DNA of 14,847 nucleotides from Spirochaetales bacterium (GTDB taxonomy: Bacteria > Spirochaetota > Spirochaetia > SZUA-6 > DRHE01), in assembly GCA_016930895.1 (NCBI GenBank), contig JAFGFV010000128.1, forward strand, positions 1 through 14,847, read 5' to 3'. Shown here one piece after another: positions 1 through 6,738 of this stretch. The position numbers and the translations under genes were made by a program. Under the pieces are notes generated by a model that did no database searches, was not told the origin of the DNA, and was given only the letters and a program-made list of their open reading frames with translations. Every line of letters starts with the position of its first letter. Position 1 is the stretch's first letter.

Positions 1-1
1 G

Positions 2-292
2 ATCGTGCCCCAGGCCCAGGTCCTGCACACCACGGACAGCGAGATCGAGCACTACGAAAGGAATATCGCCGCGCGGATCGTGGAAACCGTGCACCGTTAC
101 AAGAAGCCGGTGGTGGTGTCGGTCAACGTGGTCTCCGGAGCGGACGCCGTCTATAACCGCTTCGGCCAGGTCATGGACTCCGGCGGGGTCCCGACCTACC
201 TGACCGCGGAGCAGGCCATGGTCTGCCTGAACGAGTTCGTCCGCTACCGCCTGGTCAAGGAGCGGGGGCGCATGGGCGAGTGGCTGCGCTGA
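2..292 (+). CDS. C-terminal part of an ADP-forming acyl-CoA synthetase / CoA-binding protein, cut by window start
   Basis: Only the last 96 codons are present. The frame is open to the left edge, so the GTG at position 5 is probably internal and the true start lies outside. The text around residues 36-80 (KPVVVSVNVVSGADAVYNRF, then GGVPTYLTAEQAMVCLNEFVRY) resembles the second ligase-CoA subdomain of the ADP-forming acetyl-CoA synthetase / succinyl-CoA ligase superfamily. There a conserved Gly-(I/V)-Pro-x-(Y/F) segment is followed by a helix containing 'A...L..l..Y'. Such enzymes interconvert acyl-CoA plus ADP and phosphate with the free acid, CoA and ATP in the cytoplasm. The match covers one subdomain only, so the substrate, and whether the protein is a fused or separate-subunit form, cannot be told. 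It lies 18 bases upstream of the DsrE-like gene on the same strand, so co-transcription is likely. Confidence 0.55.
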   Translation: MVPQAQVLHTTDSEIEHYERNIAARIVETVHRYKKPVVVSVNVVSGADAVYNRFGQVMDSGGVPTYLTAEQAMVCLNEFVRYRLVKERGRMGEWLR

Positions 293-310
293 AGGCAAGG
301 AGGTAAAGAG

Positions 311-655
311 GTGAACCCAGCAGAGCATCTGGTCGTGATCTGGTCGAGCGCGGACCCGGAGGTGGCCCGGGAGATGGCGTTCATGTATACCCACAACGCC
401 AAGCTCAAGGCCTGGTGGCCGGAGGTCACCCTCGTGATCTGGGGGCCGTCCGCCAGGCTGCTCACCCAGGAGCCCGATCTCCAGGAGCGGCTCAAGCGGA
501 TGCTGGATGCCGGGATCCGGGTGGAGGCGTGCAAGGCCTGCGCCGACCATCTCGGGGTCTCCGATGCCCTCGAGGCGCTCGGGGTCGATGTCCGGTACAT
601 GGGCCTTCCCCTTACGGAGTATCTGAAGGAGGGGCGAAAGGTCTTGAGCTTCTGA
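311..655 (+). CDS. DsrE/DsrF-like small protein
   Basis: This 114-residue cytoplasmic protein starts with GTG, supported by a strong Shine-Dalgarno AAGGAGGT (297-304) six bases upstream. It has the DsrE-like layout: an N-terminal strand (HLVVIWSSADPEVA), a helix, a second strand (VTLVIWGPSARLL), and a C-terminal segment with Cys74-x-x-Cys77 (EACKACADHLGV) followed by an LGVDVRYMG strand. In the DsrE family the corresponding cysteine can carry sulfur in persulfide relay, and many solitary members are uncharacterised. The Cys-x-x-Cys arrangement suggests thiol chemistry or metal/sulfur binding, but nothing nearby (no dsrAB, tus or rhodanese gene) shows a sulfur pathway. It probably shares a transcript with the preceding CoA-synthetase-like gene and ends 11 bases before a strong hairpin. 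The family call is fairly secure; a specific function is not. Confidence 0.75.
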   Translation: MNPAEHLVVIWSSADPEVAREMAFMYTHNAKLKAWWPEVTLVIWGPSARLLTQEPDLQERLKRMLDAGIRVEACKACADHLGVSDALEALGVDVRYMGLPLTEYLKEGRKVLSF

Positions 656-665
656 GCGTCCGGCG

Positions 666-698
666 GCTCGCCGGGCTGCAGCCAGCGCGCCGGCGAGC
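666..698. terminator. Perfect 9-bp inverted repeat between convergent genes, likely bidirectional terminator
   Basis: GCTCGCCGG (666-674) is exactly complementary to CCGGCGAGC (690-698). The 15-base loop contains its own small palindrome (GCTGCAGC). It fills the 45-base gap between the DsrE-like stop (655) and the stop of the opposite-strand HDOD gene (701). Neither side has a run of T, so termination may rely on the stem alone or on Rho. Confidence 0.55.
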
Positions 699-700
699 GG

Positions 701-1564
701 CTACAATCCGAACAGGCTCCCGCACTCCCGGTAGAGAGGGTCGTTGTGCAGGTCCGCCAGGAACTGCACCCGGTAGTACTCCGAGTCCGCCGACGCCAGG
801 CCGATCCGCGGCAGGATCTGGGTCAGAAGCGACTGCGACTCTTCATCCAGGCTGCCGATGCGCGACAGCTCTGCGAACAGGGCCGCTGCGGTCACGATCA
901 GGACCACGGTCTTGTAGGGCGAGGTGACGTTCAGAGACTTGTGTTCCCGGGCAGCGTCCACGTAGACCTCGGGGAAACTCCATTTCTGCAGCAGCACCGC
1001 CCCGAAGGTCCGGTGGGTGAAGCCGAAGAGCATCTCCTCCAGGCCCTCGCTCCCAGGCTTGCCCTCCAGGAGCTGGGCCACCACCTGGCGGTAGCGCTCG
1101 GGATCGGTGTGAAAGAAGGCCACCTGCCCGATGTCGTGGAGCAGCCCGGCGATGAAGCATTCCTCCGACAGCTCTTTCTTACCGCTGCGCAGGGCGATGT
1201 GGCGGGCGAAAAAGGCGCTGAGAAGGGAATGGCGCCAGAAGAAGGTGTAGAACTTTTCCGCGGCCAGCCGGCTGAAGGTGTTGGACGCGGTGATCAGAAT
1301 GACCAGGCTCTTGATGTTCTTGAACCCCAGCAGGGTGATGGCGGTCTGGAGGCTCTTGATCTCCCGCTGCCGGGCATAGAGGGCGGAGTTGGCGATCTTC
1401 AGGATCTTGGCCGTGAGCCCGGGATCGGTCTTGATGAGATCCTCCAGCTTCTTGAAGGAGATCTCCAGCTTCTCCTCGGCCATCGAGAGGATCTTGGCGG
1501 CCACCGCCGGGATGACCGGAAGGTTCTTGAGGTACTGCTCGTACCCCGCCGTCACTGCCGACAT
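701..1564 (-). CDS. HDOD-domain signalling protein
   Basis: This 287-residue protein is mostly one HDOD domain (about residues 10-230), the non-enzymatic relative of HD phosphohydrolases used in bacterial signalling and regulation. It opens with the typical LPVIPAVAAKILSMAEE helix and DLIKTDPGLTAKILKIANSA segment. It keeps His112 (WRHSLLSAFFARH), His143-Asp144 (AGLLHDIGQ), His184 (FTHRTFGAVLLQKW, then a Phe-Pro-Glu turn) and His208 (REHK, where many members have HH). The ATG at 1564 is preceded by a purine-rich AAAAAAGGCGGA. The frame stays open upstream, but that part lies inside ddl and has no domain character. There is no receiver, GGDEF or EAL domain attached, so input and output are unknown. 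It lies 101 bases downstream of ddl and may be read through from it or from its own promoter (1607-1635). Confidence 0.88.
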   Translation of the reverse strand: MSAVTAGYEQYLKNLPVIPAVAAKILSMAEEKLEISFKKLEDLIKTDPGLTAKILKIANSALYARQREIKSLQTAITLLGFKNIKSLVILITASNTFSRLAAEKFYTFFWRHSLLSAFFARHIALRSGKKELSEECFIAGLLHDIGQVAFFHTDPERYRQVVAQLLEGKPGSEGLEEMLFGFTHRTFGAVLLQKWSFPEVYVDAAREHKSLNVTSPYKTVVLIVTAAALFAELSRIGSLDEESQSLLTQILPRIGLASADSEYYRVQFLADLHNDPLYRECGSLFGL

Positions 1565-1606
1565 GCTTGTCCGCCTTTTTTCATTTTTTTTGCATCGCTC
1601 TCGTAT

Positions 1607-1635
1607 ATAGTATCGTCCGAGAAGGGTTTCGTCTG
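1607..1635 (-). promoter_or_regulatory. Possible sigma70 promoter for the HDOD gene
   Basis: In the 101-base gap between ddl and the HDOD gene, the - strand reads CAGACG (1630-1635), a 17-base spacer, then TACTAT (1607-1612). This matches the consensus at 3 of 6 and 4 of 6. The stretch from 1565 to 1615 is strikingly AT-rich for this window. A weak 6-bp stem (AAGGGT/ACCCTT, 1622-1642) overlaps it and might be the remains of a ddl terminator, but no T-run follows. Confidence 0.35.
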
Positions 1636-1665
1636 CACCCTTTTGCTGCGCGTTTGGGGCGGAGC

Positions 1666-2730
1666 TCAGCGCGCAAAGCTCAGGCGCCGCTCCTGCTCGT
1701 GCCGCTCCACACCCAGCTCGATCAGGCGCTCCAGCAGCGCCGGGTACGGCAGGCCTGCAGCCTCGCACATCTTGGGGTACATGCTGATGTTGGTGAAACC
1801 AGGGATGGTGTTGATCTCGTTCAGGTAGACCCGGTTGGTCTTCCGCTCCACGAAGAAGTCCACCCGCGCCATGCCCCGGGCCTCGACCTGGACAAAGGCC
1901 GCCACCGCCAGGGACCTGACCTCCTCCGCCACCCGCGAGGGGAGGCCGGCCGGGATTTCGAGGCGGGCGCCGTCCGGATCGACGTACTTGGCTTCGTAGC
2001 TGTAGAAGGCGTGGGCCGGGATGATTTCTCCGGGGGGGAACGTCTCCGGCTGCCGGTTGCCCAGGACCGCGCACTCGATCTCCCGGGCGGCCACCGCCGG
2101 CTCGACCAGAAGCTTGGAGTCGAAGCGCAGGGCCTCCTGGACCGCGGCCTCCAGGCTCTCGGCGGAACCGACCCGGCTGACTCCCACGGAAGACCCCGCC
2201 CTGGCCGGCTTCACGAACACCGGGAACCGAAACCGTCGGGACACGTGCCGCAGCGACACGGGGGAGGAGTCGCGCAGCACCAGGAAGTCGACCACCGGCA
2301 GGCCCGCCTGTTTCCAGACCTGCTTGGTCTTTTCCTTGTCCATGGACAGCGAGCTGCCCAGTACCCCCGACCCCACGTAGGGCAGCTCGGCCAGCTCGAG
2401 GAGCCCCTGAACCGTGCCGTCCTCTCCAAAGGTGCCGTGCAGGACCGGGAAGACCACGTCCGCGTCAAGCGGTGCGCCCCCGACGGCCAGTCCCCGGCCG
2501 GGGACCACGCTCACCGAGGTGGGGGCCGGCACGATCTCCAGGCGCTCGCCGTAGGGTTCCCGAACGAAACGCCCCTGCTGCTGGTAGTGCCATACGCCGC
2601 TCGGGTCGATGCCCACGAGCAGCACCTGGTAACGGTTGGGGTCGAGGTTGCGGGCCACGGAGGCAGCCGATCGGCAGGAAACCTCGTGCTCACCGGACTT
2701 TCCCCCGAACAGCAGGCACACGCGGGTCAT
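1666..2730 (-). CDS. ddl: D-alanine--D-alanine ligase
   Basis: This cytoplasmic ATP-grasp enzyme joins two D-alanines with ATP to make the dipeptide for the peptidoglycan stem. At 354 residues it is in the normal family range. Visible motifs are GGKSGEHEVS (9-18, Glu14 for substrate binding), FPVLHGTFGEDGTVQG (94-109), SMDKEKTK (129-136), KPARAGSSVGV (174-184), YSYEAKY (243-249), Asp291 in RVDFF, and NEINTIPGFT (304-313), whose Glu305 and Asn307 would bind magnesium. Tyr249 at the end of EAKY fits a D-Ala-D-Ala rather than a D-Ala-D-Lac product, since lactate-making Leuconostoc-type ligases have Phe there. The ATG at 2730 is chosen because GGAGGGG lies just upstream (2734-2740) and the protein then begins at the conserved strand TRVCLLFGG. 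It follows the propeller gene by 46 bases and murE is two genes upstream, which suggests a wall-synthesis operon. Confidence 0.96.
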   Translation of the reverse strand: MTRVCLLFGGKSGEHEVSCRSAASVARNLDPNRYQVLLVGIDPSGVWHYQQQGRFVREPYGERLEIVPAPTSVSVVPGRGLAVGGAPLDADVVFPVLHGTFGEDGTVQGLLELAELPYVGSGVLGSSLSMDKEKTKQVWKQAGLPVVDFLVLRDSSPVSLRHVSRRFRFPVFVKPARAGSSVGVSRVGSAESLEAAVQEALRFDSKLLVEPAVAAREIECAVLGNRQPETFPPGEIIPAHAFYSYEAKYVDPDGARLEIPAGLPSRVAEEVRSLAVAAFVQVEARGMARVDFFVERKTNRVYLNEINTIPGFTNISMYPKMCEAAGLPYPALLERLIELGVERHEQERRLSFAR

Positions 2731-2776
2731 GTTCCCCTCCTGCTCTCGAATCGCTGGTCTTTCGCCTGCGCCCCGA

Positions 2777-5047
2777 TTATAGCGGCCGTGCCCGGGTTTG
2801 ACCACCGGCCTGCACCAGGAGGGACGCCTCGAGCCGGAATGTGCGCTCCTCTCCGCCCACGGTGGCTGTCACCAGGACCAGGACCCGGGTGGGAAGATCC
2901 TCGCCGACGGGCGCCTCGCGCTCCGCCGTGGGAGCGGCAGCCAGAGTGGCCGTAAGGGTGGTAGTGGCCCGAGCGGCCAGGCGGGGCAGCTCCCCGGTGA
3001 GCAGTCCACCCGTGAGCCCCGGAATGGCGACCTGGAAGCGCACATCGCGCATCGCCGTGCCGGTCAGGCTGCGCAGCGGCAGGCGGAGCGTCGGTCCTTC
3101 CCGCCCTCCCACGGGCGGAGGGGACAGGACCGGGTCCTCCAGCTCCAGGGACGGCACCGCGACCAGGATCTCACGCGCCCCGTTCCGCCGCCGTTCCAGC
3201 TCCCGAATGCGCACCGGCAGCTCGGGATCCACGGGGTCCCGAGCCCGCAGCGCCCGGAGGATCCGGAGGGCGGCGTTGTAGGACTTCTCGGCCTCGGCCA
3301 GCAGGAGGCGTTCCTCGTAGCCCGCGGCCAGCTCGACCAGGACAGCGGCTTGCGCGAGCTCCAGCTCGCGGTCGGGGACACCCGAGCCGCGGGCTCCCGG
3401 AGGCTCGCCCGACAGCGCGGGAGGCTCCCCCGTCGCCGCCGCTCCTCCGGCCGCCGCCGGCGTCTCGCCGGTCAGGACCGGCGTCTCGCCGGTCAGGACC
3501 GAGCGGGCCATCAGCAGAAGCCCCCGGGCGCGGCAGGCCTCGAGGAGGGCGGCCAGCTCGCCGCTGCCGGGCTCCCGTTCCCGGAGCGAAGCCGCGCCGC
3601 CTCCCTCGCTCCACCGGCGCAGCAGCCCGGCCAGCTCCACGTCCGCAGCTTCCGGAGGGTCGGCGAATCGGGGCACGGCGCCCGCGCCCTCCGCGCCCCC
3701 CGCAGCCCGCTGGAGGCCCTCGTCGAAGTCGACGAAGCGCAGCAGCCGCCGCGACAACGGGTCCAACAGGTACAGGGCGCGCTCGCCCTCCACGGCGATC
3801 CGATAGAAGGCCGGCAGAGACTGTCGCACCCCGGCCTCGAAATCCTGAAGGCGCCACAGCGGCCAGCCGGCCGCATCGAAGCGCCACAGCTCTCCGGCTC
3901 CGCCCATGACGAATCCCCCGTCGGGGAAAGTCCGGAGAAGCTGCGGAAAGGGCAGGTCCTGAGGGCTCACCAGCGGCCTGATCGAGCCGATCTCTTCGAA
4001 GCTGGGGTCTTCCGCCGACGGGTCGGGACAGGCGGCCTGCCGGATCTTGCGCTCCTCCAGATCATAGAGCCACAGCGCGCCCCCGGGGCCCGCGGCCAGG
4101 GCCACGTAGAACGGGGAGGGCAGGGGGATGGCGGCGGTCCGCAGCCCCCGGTCGGCCCGCCTCAGCAGCCACACCCGCCCCGGTGAGAGCACGGCGATCC
4201 CTCCGCCGCCGAGCCCGGCGGCGTCCTGGGCCCCCAGGGGGCCGACCGGGGTCTGTTCGGCGGTCAGCCCATCCGGGGGATACCGCAGCACGCTCCCCTC
4301 TGCGTACACGATGGGCTCGCCCCAGGGGTCCACGGCCAGGTGCGAGGGTATGAGCCCCTCGGGAAAGCGCTCCCGGAGCGCCAGGTCGCGCACGCTGCCC
4401 GGGGTGAGCTCGAAGCGGGGACCCAGCTCGAGGGTGCGGTCGGAGAACAGCAGGACCGGGCCATGCGGCCCCGCCTCGCAGCCCAAGGGCTCGCCCGCTG
4501 GCCCGGGCCCCTGGGCCGGGAGGGGCAGAACGGAGAGCTCGAGCAGGGCGGCAAGGCGCGGGGGCGCATACTCCGGCTCGGGGTAGCCCCGGGACCGGAC
4601 CCAGAGGCCCAGGATTTCTCCCCCCAGGGCCGCCGCCACGACCCGGGGCTCGGAGGAGAAGACCCGCGTGCGGCTCTCGGCCGGCGCGCCGCCCGGGTCC
4701 AGGAGGCTCGCCTCGACGAGGCAACCCCCTGCCGCCCTTCGGATTGAAGCCCGCACCGCCGGCTCCGGGAGGCCCGCGCCGGCCTCGGCATCCTGCAGCG
4801 GCCCGGCCAGGCGGAGCCCCGAGGCGGCGTGGGCCCCCCACCAGTCGTACAGGGCCTTTTCGAACGCGTCGGTGCCTGGAGCCCCTGCGGGGCCTCCCTG
4901 TGGGGGCTCCGTGGTCAGCTCGAGGAGACGCAGGGTGGGAAGTCCGGGGCCCGCGGTCTGTTCGCCTTCCTGGGCCAGGGCAGGGAGCCACGCCCGGAGC
5001 AGCAGGGCGCAGCAGGCAAGCCAGAGCTGGGTTCCCCGGTGTCTCAT
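2777..5047 (-). CDS. Exported multidomain protein: signal peptide, beta-propeller-like region, TPR-like helices, C-terminal beta domain; function unknown
   Basis: The 756-residue product has a signal peptide (residues 1-25, cleavage after LPALA), so it should be periplasmic. Residues 35-150 look like a small alpha/beta domain. Residues 195-445 contain repeated strand-Gly/Asp-strand units such as HLAVDPWGEPIVYAEGSVLR, GIAVLSPGRVWLLRRADRG, ALAAGPGGALWLYDLEERKI and GELWRFDAAGWPLWRL, as in NHL/six-bladed propellers. A Gly/Pro/Thr linker (516-556) includes a tandem LTGETP repeat. Residues 560-625 are helical and TPR-like (ELAAGYEERLLLAEAEKSYN). Residues 650-745 form a beta-rich, probably Ig-like module. 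No catalytic motif is evident. The start ATG overlaps the murE stop as ATGA, implying translational coupling, and ddl follows. I infer an envelope or wall-related scaffold or lipid/protein-binding role. This rests on location and fold impression only. Confidence 0.85.
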   Translation of the reverse strand: MRHRGTQLWLACCALLLRAWLPALAQEGEQTAGPGLPTLRLLELTTEPPQGGPAGAPGTDAFEKALYDWWGAHAASGLRLAGPLQDAEAGAGLPEPAVRASIRRAAGGCLVEASLLDPGGAPAESRTRVFSSEPRVVAAALGGEILGLWVRSRGYPEPEYAPPRLAALLELSVLPLPAQGPGPAGEPLGCEAGPHGPVLLFSDRTLELGPRFELTPGSVRDLALRERFPEGLIPSHLAVDPWGEPIVYAEGSVLRYPPDGLTAEQTPVGPLGAQDAAGLGGGGIAVLSPGRVWLLRRADRGLRTAAIPLPSPFYVALAAGPGGALWLYDLEERKIRQAACPDPSAEDPSFEEIGSIRPLVSPQDLPFPQLLRTFPDGGFVMGGAGELWRFDAAGWPLWRLQDFEAGVRQSLPAFYRIAVEGERALYLLDPLSRRLLRFVDFDEGLQRAAGGAEGAGAVPRFADPPEAADVELAGLLRRWSEGGGAASLREREPGSGELAALLEACRARGLLLMARSVLTGETPVLTGETPAAAGGAAATGEPPALSGEPPGARGSGVPDRELELAQAAVLVELAAGYEERLLLAEAEKSYNAALRILRALRARDPVDPELPVRIRELERRRNGAREILVAVPSLELEDPVLSPPPVGGREGPTLRLPLRSLTGTAMRDVRFQVAIPGLTGGLLTGELPRLAARATTTLTATLAAAPTAEREAPVGEDLPTRVLVLVTATVGGEERTFRLEASLLVQAGGQTRARPL
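3459..3500. repeat. Two exact tandem copies of a 21-bp unit within the propeller gene
   Basis: Copies lie at 3459-3479 and 3480-3500, each beginning GGCGTCTCG and ending TCAGGACC. On the coding (-) strand each encodes seven residues, giving LTGETP twice within VLTGETPVLTGETP. Degenerate copies (TGEPP, SGEPP) follow in the protein. The repeat is in frame, so copy-number change would lengthen or shorten the linker without breaking the gene. Confidence 0.9.
5044..5047 (-). promoter_or_regulatory. ATGA stop/start overlap coupling murE to the propeller gene
   Basis: On the - strand the propeller gene ATG (5047-5045) shares two bases with the murE TGA (5046-5044). Such four-base overlaps usually indicate re-initiation by the same ribosome, so the unknown protein is probably made in fixed ratio with MurE. 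Confidence 0.85.
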
Positions 5048-6597
5048 GGCCCGTATCCCAGCTCCCCGAGGAGCTGCGCCGCCACCTGCGCCTCGTTCCA
5101 GGGCCGGGGGCCCTCGGCATACAGGATGCTCTCCTCGTGGCCCTTGCCGAGGAGCAGCACCGTGTCTCCCGCGGAGGCAGCCTTCAGGGCGTTGCGGATC
5201 GCTTCCCGGCGCTCTGGCTCGACAAGGGGCTCCTTGCCCGCCGAGCGTACCCCGGCGGCGATCGCCTGGAGGATCTGGAGGCGGTCCTCTGCCCTGGGGT
5301 CTTCGTCGGTCAGGATCACGGTGTCGCAGAGCCGCCCGGCCAGGGCCCCCTGCTGGGAGCGCTTGTCTACGTCCCGCTCCCCCGCCGAGCCGAAGACCGC
5401 GATCAGGCGCCCGGAACAGTGCCGCCGCACCAGGGGCAGCAGCTGCTCGAAGGCCCGGGGCGTGTGGGCGTAGTCCACGATGACCTCGAAGGGCTGGCCG
5501 CCGCGGACCCGCTGCATCCTTCCCGGCACTCCCTCGAGGCGCTCGACCTGCGGCGCGATCGCCTCCAGGGGCAGGTCGAGGAGGTTCGCCACGACCAGGA
5601 CTGCGGCGAGGAGGTTCTGTGCGTTGTAGGCCCCGGGCAGACCGAGGTGGACCCGGACCGCCTCCGCGCCGCGGTGAAGGGTCAGGCTGGAGCCCGACAG
5701 GTCCCCTTCCAGGTCCCCCGCCCAGAGGTCCGCCACGGGGTCCCGGAGGCTGTAGCTGAACACCGGGGCCCGGCTTTCGCCCCGCAGGTACGAGGCGCTG
5801 GGATCGTCCTGGTTCACGACGCCGAAGGGGCCCGGGGCGGGCCGCCCTGCGGCGGCGGGAGGCCCCGCCGGGGCGGAAGGTCCTGCCGCGGCCGACAGCG
5901 CGCGGAACAGGTTGGCCTTGTCGGAGCGGTACTGCTCGAAGCTCCCGTGGAACTCCAGGTGCTCGTGGCTGATGTTGGTCACGGCTGCGGCAGCGAAGCG
6001 CACGTCCCGCAGCCGGCCGGTCCGCTCGGAGAGCCCGTGGGAGGTGGCCTCCAGCACGGCGTAGCGCTTGCCGGCGTCGAGCATCCGCCGGAGCACCCGC
6101 TGCACGTCCGGGGCTTCCGGGGTGGACTGGCGCAGCGGGTTCTTCTCGACCTTTGAGCCGGTCTGGACGTGCACCGTGGAGAGGAACCCGGAAGGAGCGC
6201 CCAAGCCCTGCAGGAGCTGCTGGATGAGCCACACCGTGGTGCTCTTGCCGTCGGTGCCGGTCACCCCGACCACCGTGAGGCGCCGGGAAGGGTGCCCGAA
6301 GAAGGCCGCGGCCAGCGGGGACAGGGCCTGCCGGGTGTCGGGCACCCTCAAGTAGGCGACCCCGGCCGCGTAGCGCGGCAGGGCGGCGCTGTGCAGCACC
6401 GCCGCGGCCCCGCGGCGCAGGGCGTCCTCCACGTGGGAATGGCCGTCGGTGTGCAACCCCACCAGGGCGGCGAACAGCTCTCCGCCCCGGACGCGGCGGG
6501 AATCGTAGGCCACCTCGCGGACCTGCGTCTCGGCGCTTCCTCTGAGCTGCTGAAGGGGGATGGATGCGGCGAGCTCTGCCACCCGTCGAGATTCCAC
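5044..6597 (-). CDS. murE: UDP-N-acetylmuramoyl-tripeptide synthetase (MurE ligase)
   Basis: MurE adds the third, diamino residue to UDP-MurNAc-L-Ala-D-Glu in the cytoplasm. Motifs in order are YDSRRVRGGELFAAL (31-45), the ATP loop GVTGTDGKSTT (111-121), EATSHGLS (183-190), TNISHEHLEFHG (207-218), the carbamylated-lysine region SDKANLF (Lys227), LPGAYNAQNLLAA (320-332), VDYAHTP (374-380), and LLLGKGHEES (481-490). The amino-acid selectivity segment reads TDEDPRAED (430-438), i.e. EDPR instead of the DNPR of meso-diaminopimelate enzymes. Spirochaete peptidoglycan is known to carry L-ornithine, so this may reflect another diamino acid. I chose the GTG at 6597 (517 residues): GAGG precedes it by nine bases and the N-terminus then matches the family. 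An in-frame TTG at 6645 coincides with a candidate -35 element. The stop overlaps the next gene by ATGA. A Pro/Ala/Gly-rich insert lies at 236-258. Confidence 0.95.
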   Translation of the reverse strand: MESRRVAELAASIPLQQLRGSAETQVREVAYDSRRVRGGELFAALVGLHTDGHSHVEDALRRGAAAVLHSAALPRYAAGVAYLRVPDTRQALSPLAAAFFGHPSRRLTVVGVTGTDGKSTTVWLIQQLLQGLGAPSGFLSTVHVQTGSKVEKNPLRQSTPEAPDVQRVLRRMLDAGKRYAVLEATSHGLSERTGRLRDVRFAAAAVTNISHEHLEFHGSFEQYRSDKANLFRALSAAAGPSAPAGPPAAAGRPAPGPFGVVNQDDPSASYLRGESRAPVFSYSLRDPVADLWAGDLEGDLSGSSLTLHRGAEAVRVHLGLPGAYNAQNLLAAVLVVANLLDLPLEAIAPQVERLEGVPGRMQRVRGGQPFEVIVDYAHTPRAFEQLLPLVRRHCSGRLIAVFGSAGERDVDKRSQQGALAGRLCDTVILTDEDPRAEDRLQILQAIAAGVRSAGKEPLVEPERREAIRNALKAASAGDTVLLLGKGHEESILYAEGPRPWNEAQVAAQLLGELGYGP

Positions 6598-6616
6598 GGC
6601 GATTCGCCTCGGTCCG

Positions 6617-6645
6617 ATGGTACCGGGCCCCGCGGGGTTGTGCAA
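6617..6645 (-). promoter_or_regulatory. Candidate promoter for murE with a palindrome in its spacer
   Basis: The - strand reads TTGCAC (6640-6645), a 17-base spacer, then TACCAT (6617-6622). The match is 3 of 6 and 4 of 6, with the key TTG and terminal AT kept. Transcription would begin near 6610, leaving a leader of about a dozen bases before the GTG at 6597. A perfect 10-bp palindrome CCCCGCGGGG (6628-6637) fills the spacer, a common place for an operator, though in GC-rich DNA it may be chance. Confidence 0.4.
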
Positions 6646-6650
6646 GCCGC

Positions 6651-6675
6651 CGCCGGGGCTGTGTAGCCCCCGGCG
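6651..6675. repeat. Imperfect hairpin in the murE/polB divergent intergenic region
   Basis: CGCCGGGGCT (6651-6660), loop GTGT, then AGCCCCCGGCG (6665-6675) forms a 10-bp stem with one bulged base. It lies in the 141-base gap between the divergent murE and polB starts. It could be a regulatory site or an mRNA leader structure. No T-run follows on either strand. Confidence 0.5.
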
Positions 6676-6738
6676 CTGCGTCGCCGCCGATGCCCTGTCG
6701 CCGCCGCCATCGGGGTGCTATGATAGGGAGGCAGCGCC

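Noticed and set aside
1565..2074. N-terminal extension of the HDOD protein into ddl
   Set aside because: It reads as an off-frame translation of ddl with no domain text. The HDOD domain begins right after the ATG at 1564.
746..4747. Large rightward open frames opposite the HDOD, ddl and propeller genes
   Set aside because: Their translations are rich in Arg, Gly, Pro and His with no motifs, as expected antisense to GC-rich genes. The leftward genes have clear family signatures.
5048..6232. Open frame continuing upstream of the propeller gene through murE, giving a 1151-codon reading
   Set aside because: The upstream part is low-complexity Arg/Gly/Pro/Ala text from an off-frame reading of murE. 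The signal peptide and the ATGA overlap mark the true start at 5047.
6719..6724. TATGAT as the -10 element of a polB promoter
   Set aside because: The transcript would begin within the Shine-Dalgarno sequence (6725-6731), and the -35 partner is poor (CTGTCG at 18 bases). It may be used, but I do not list it as a promoter.
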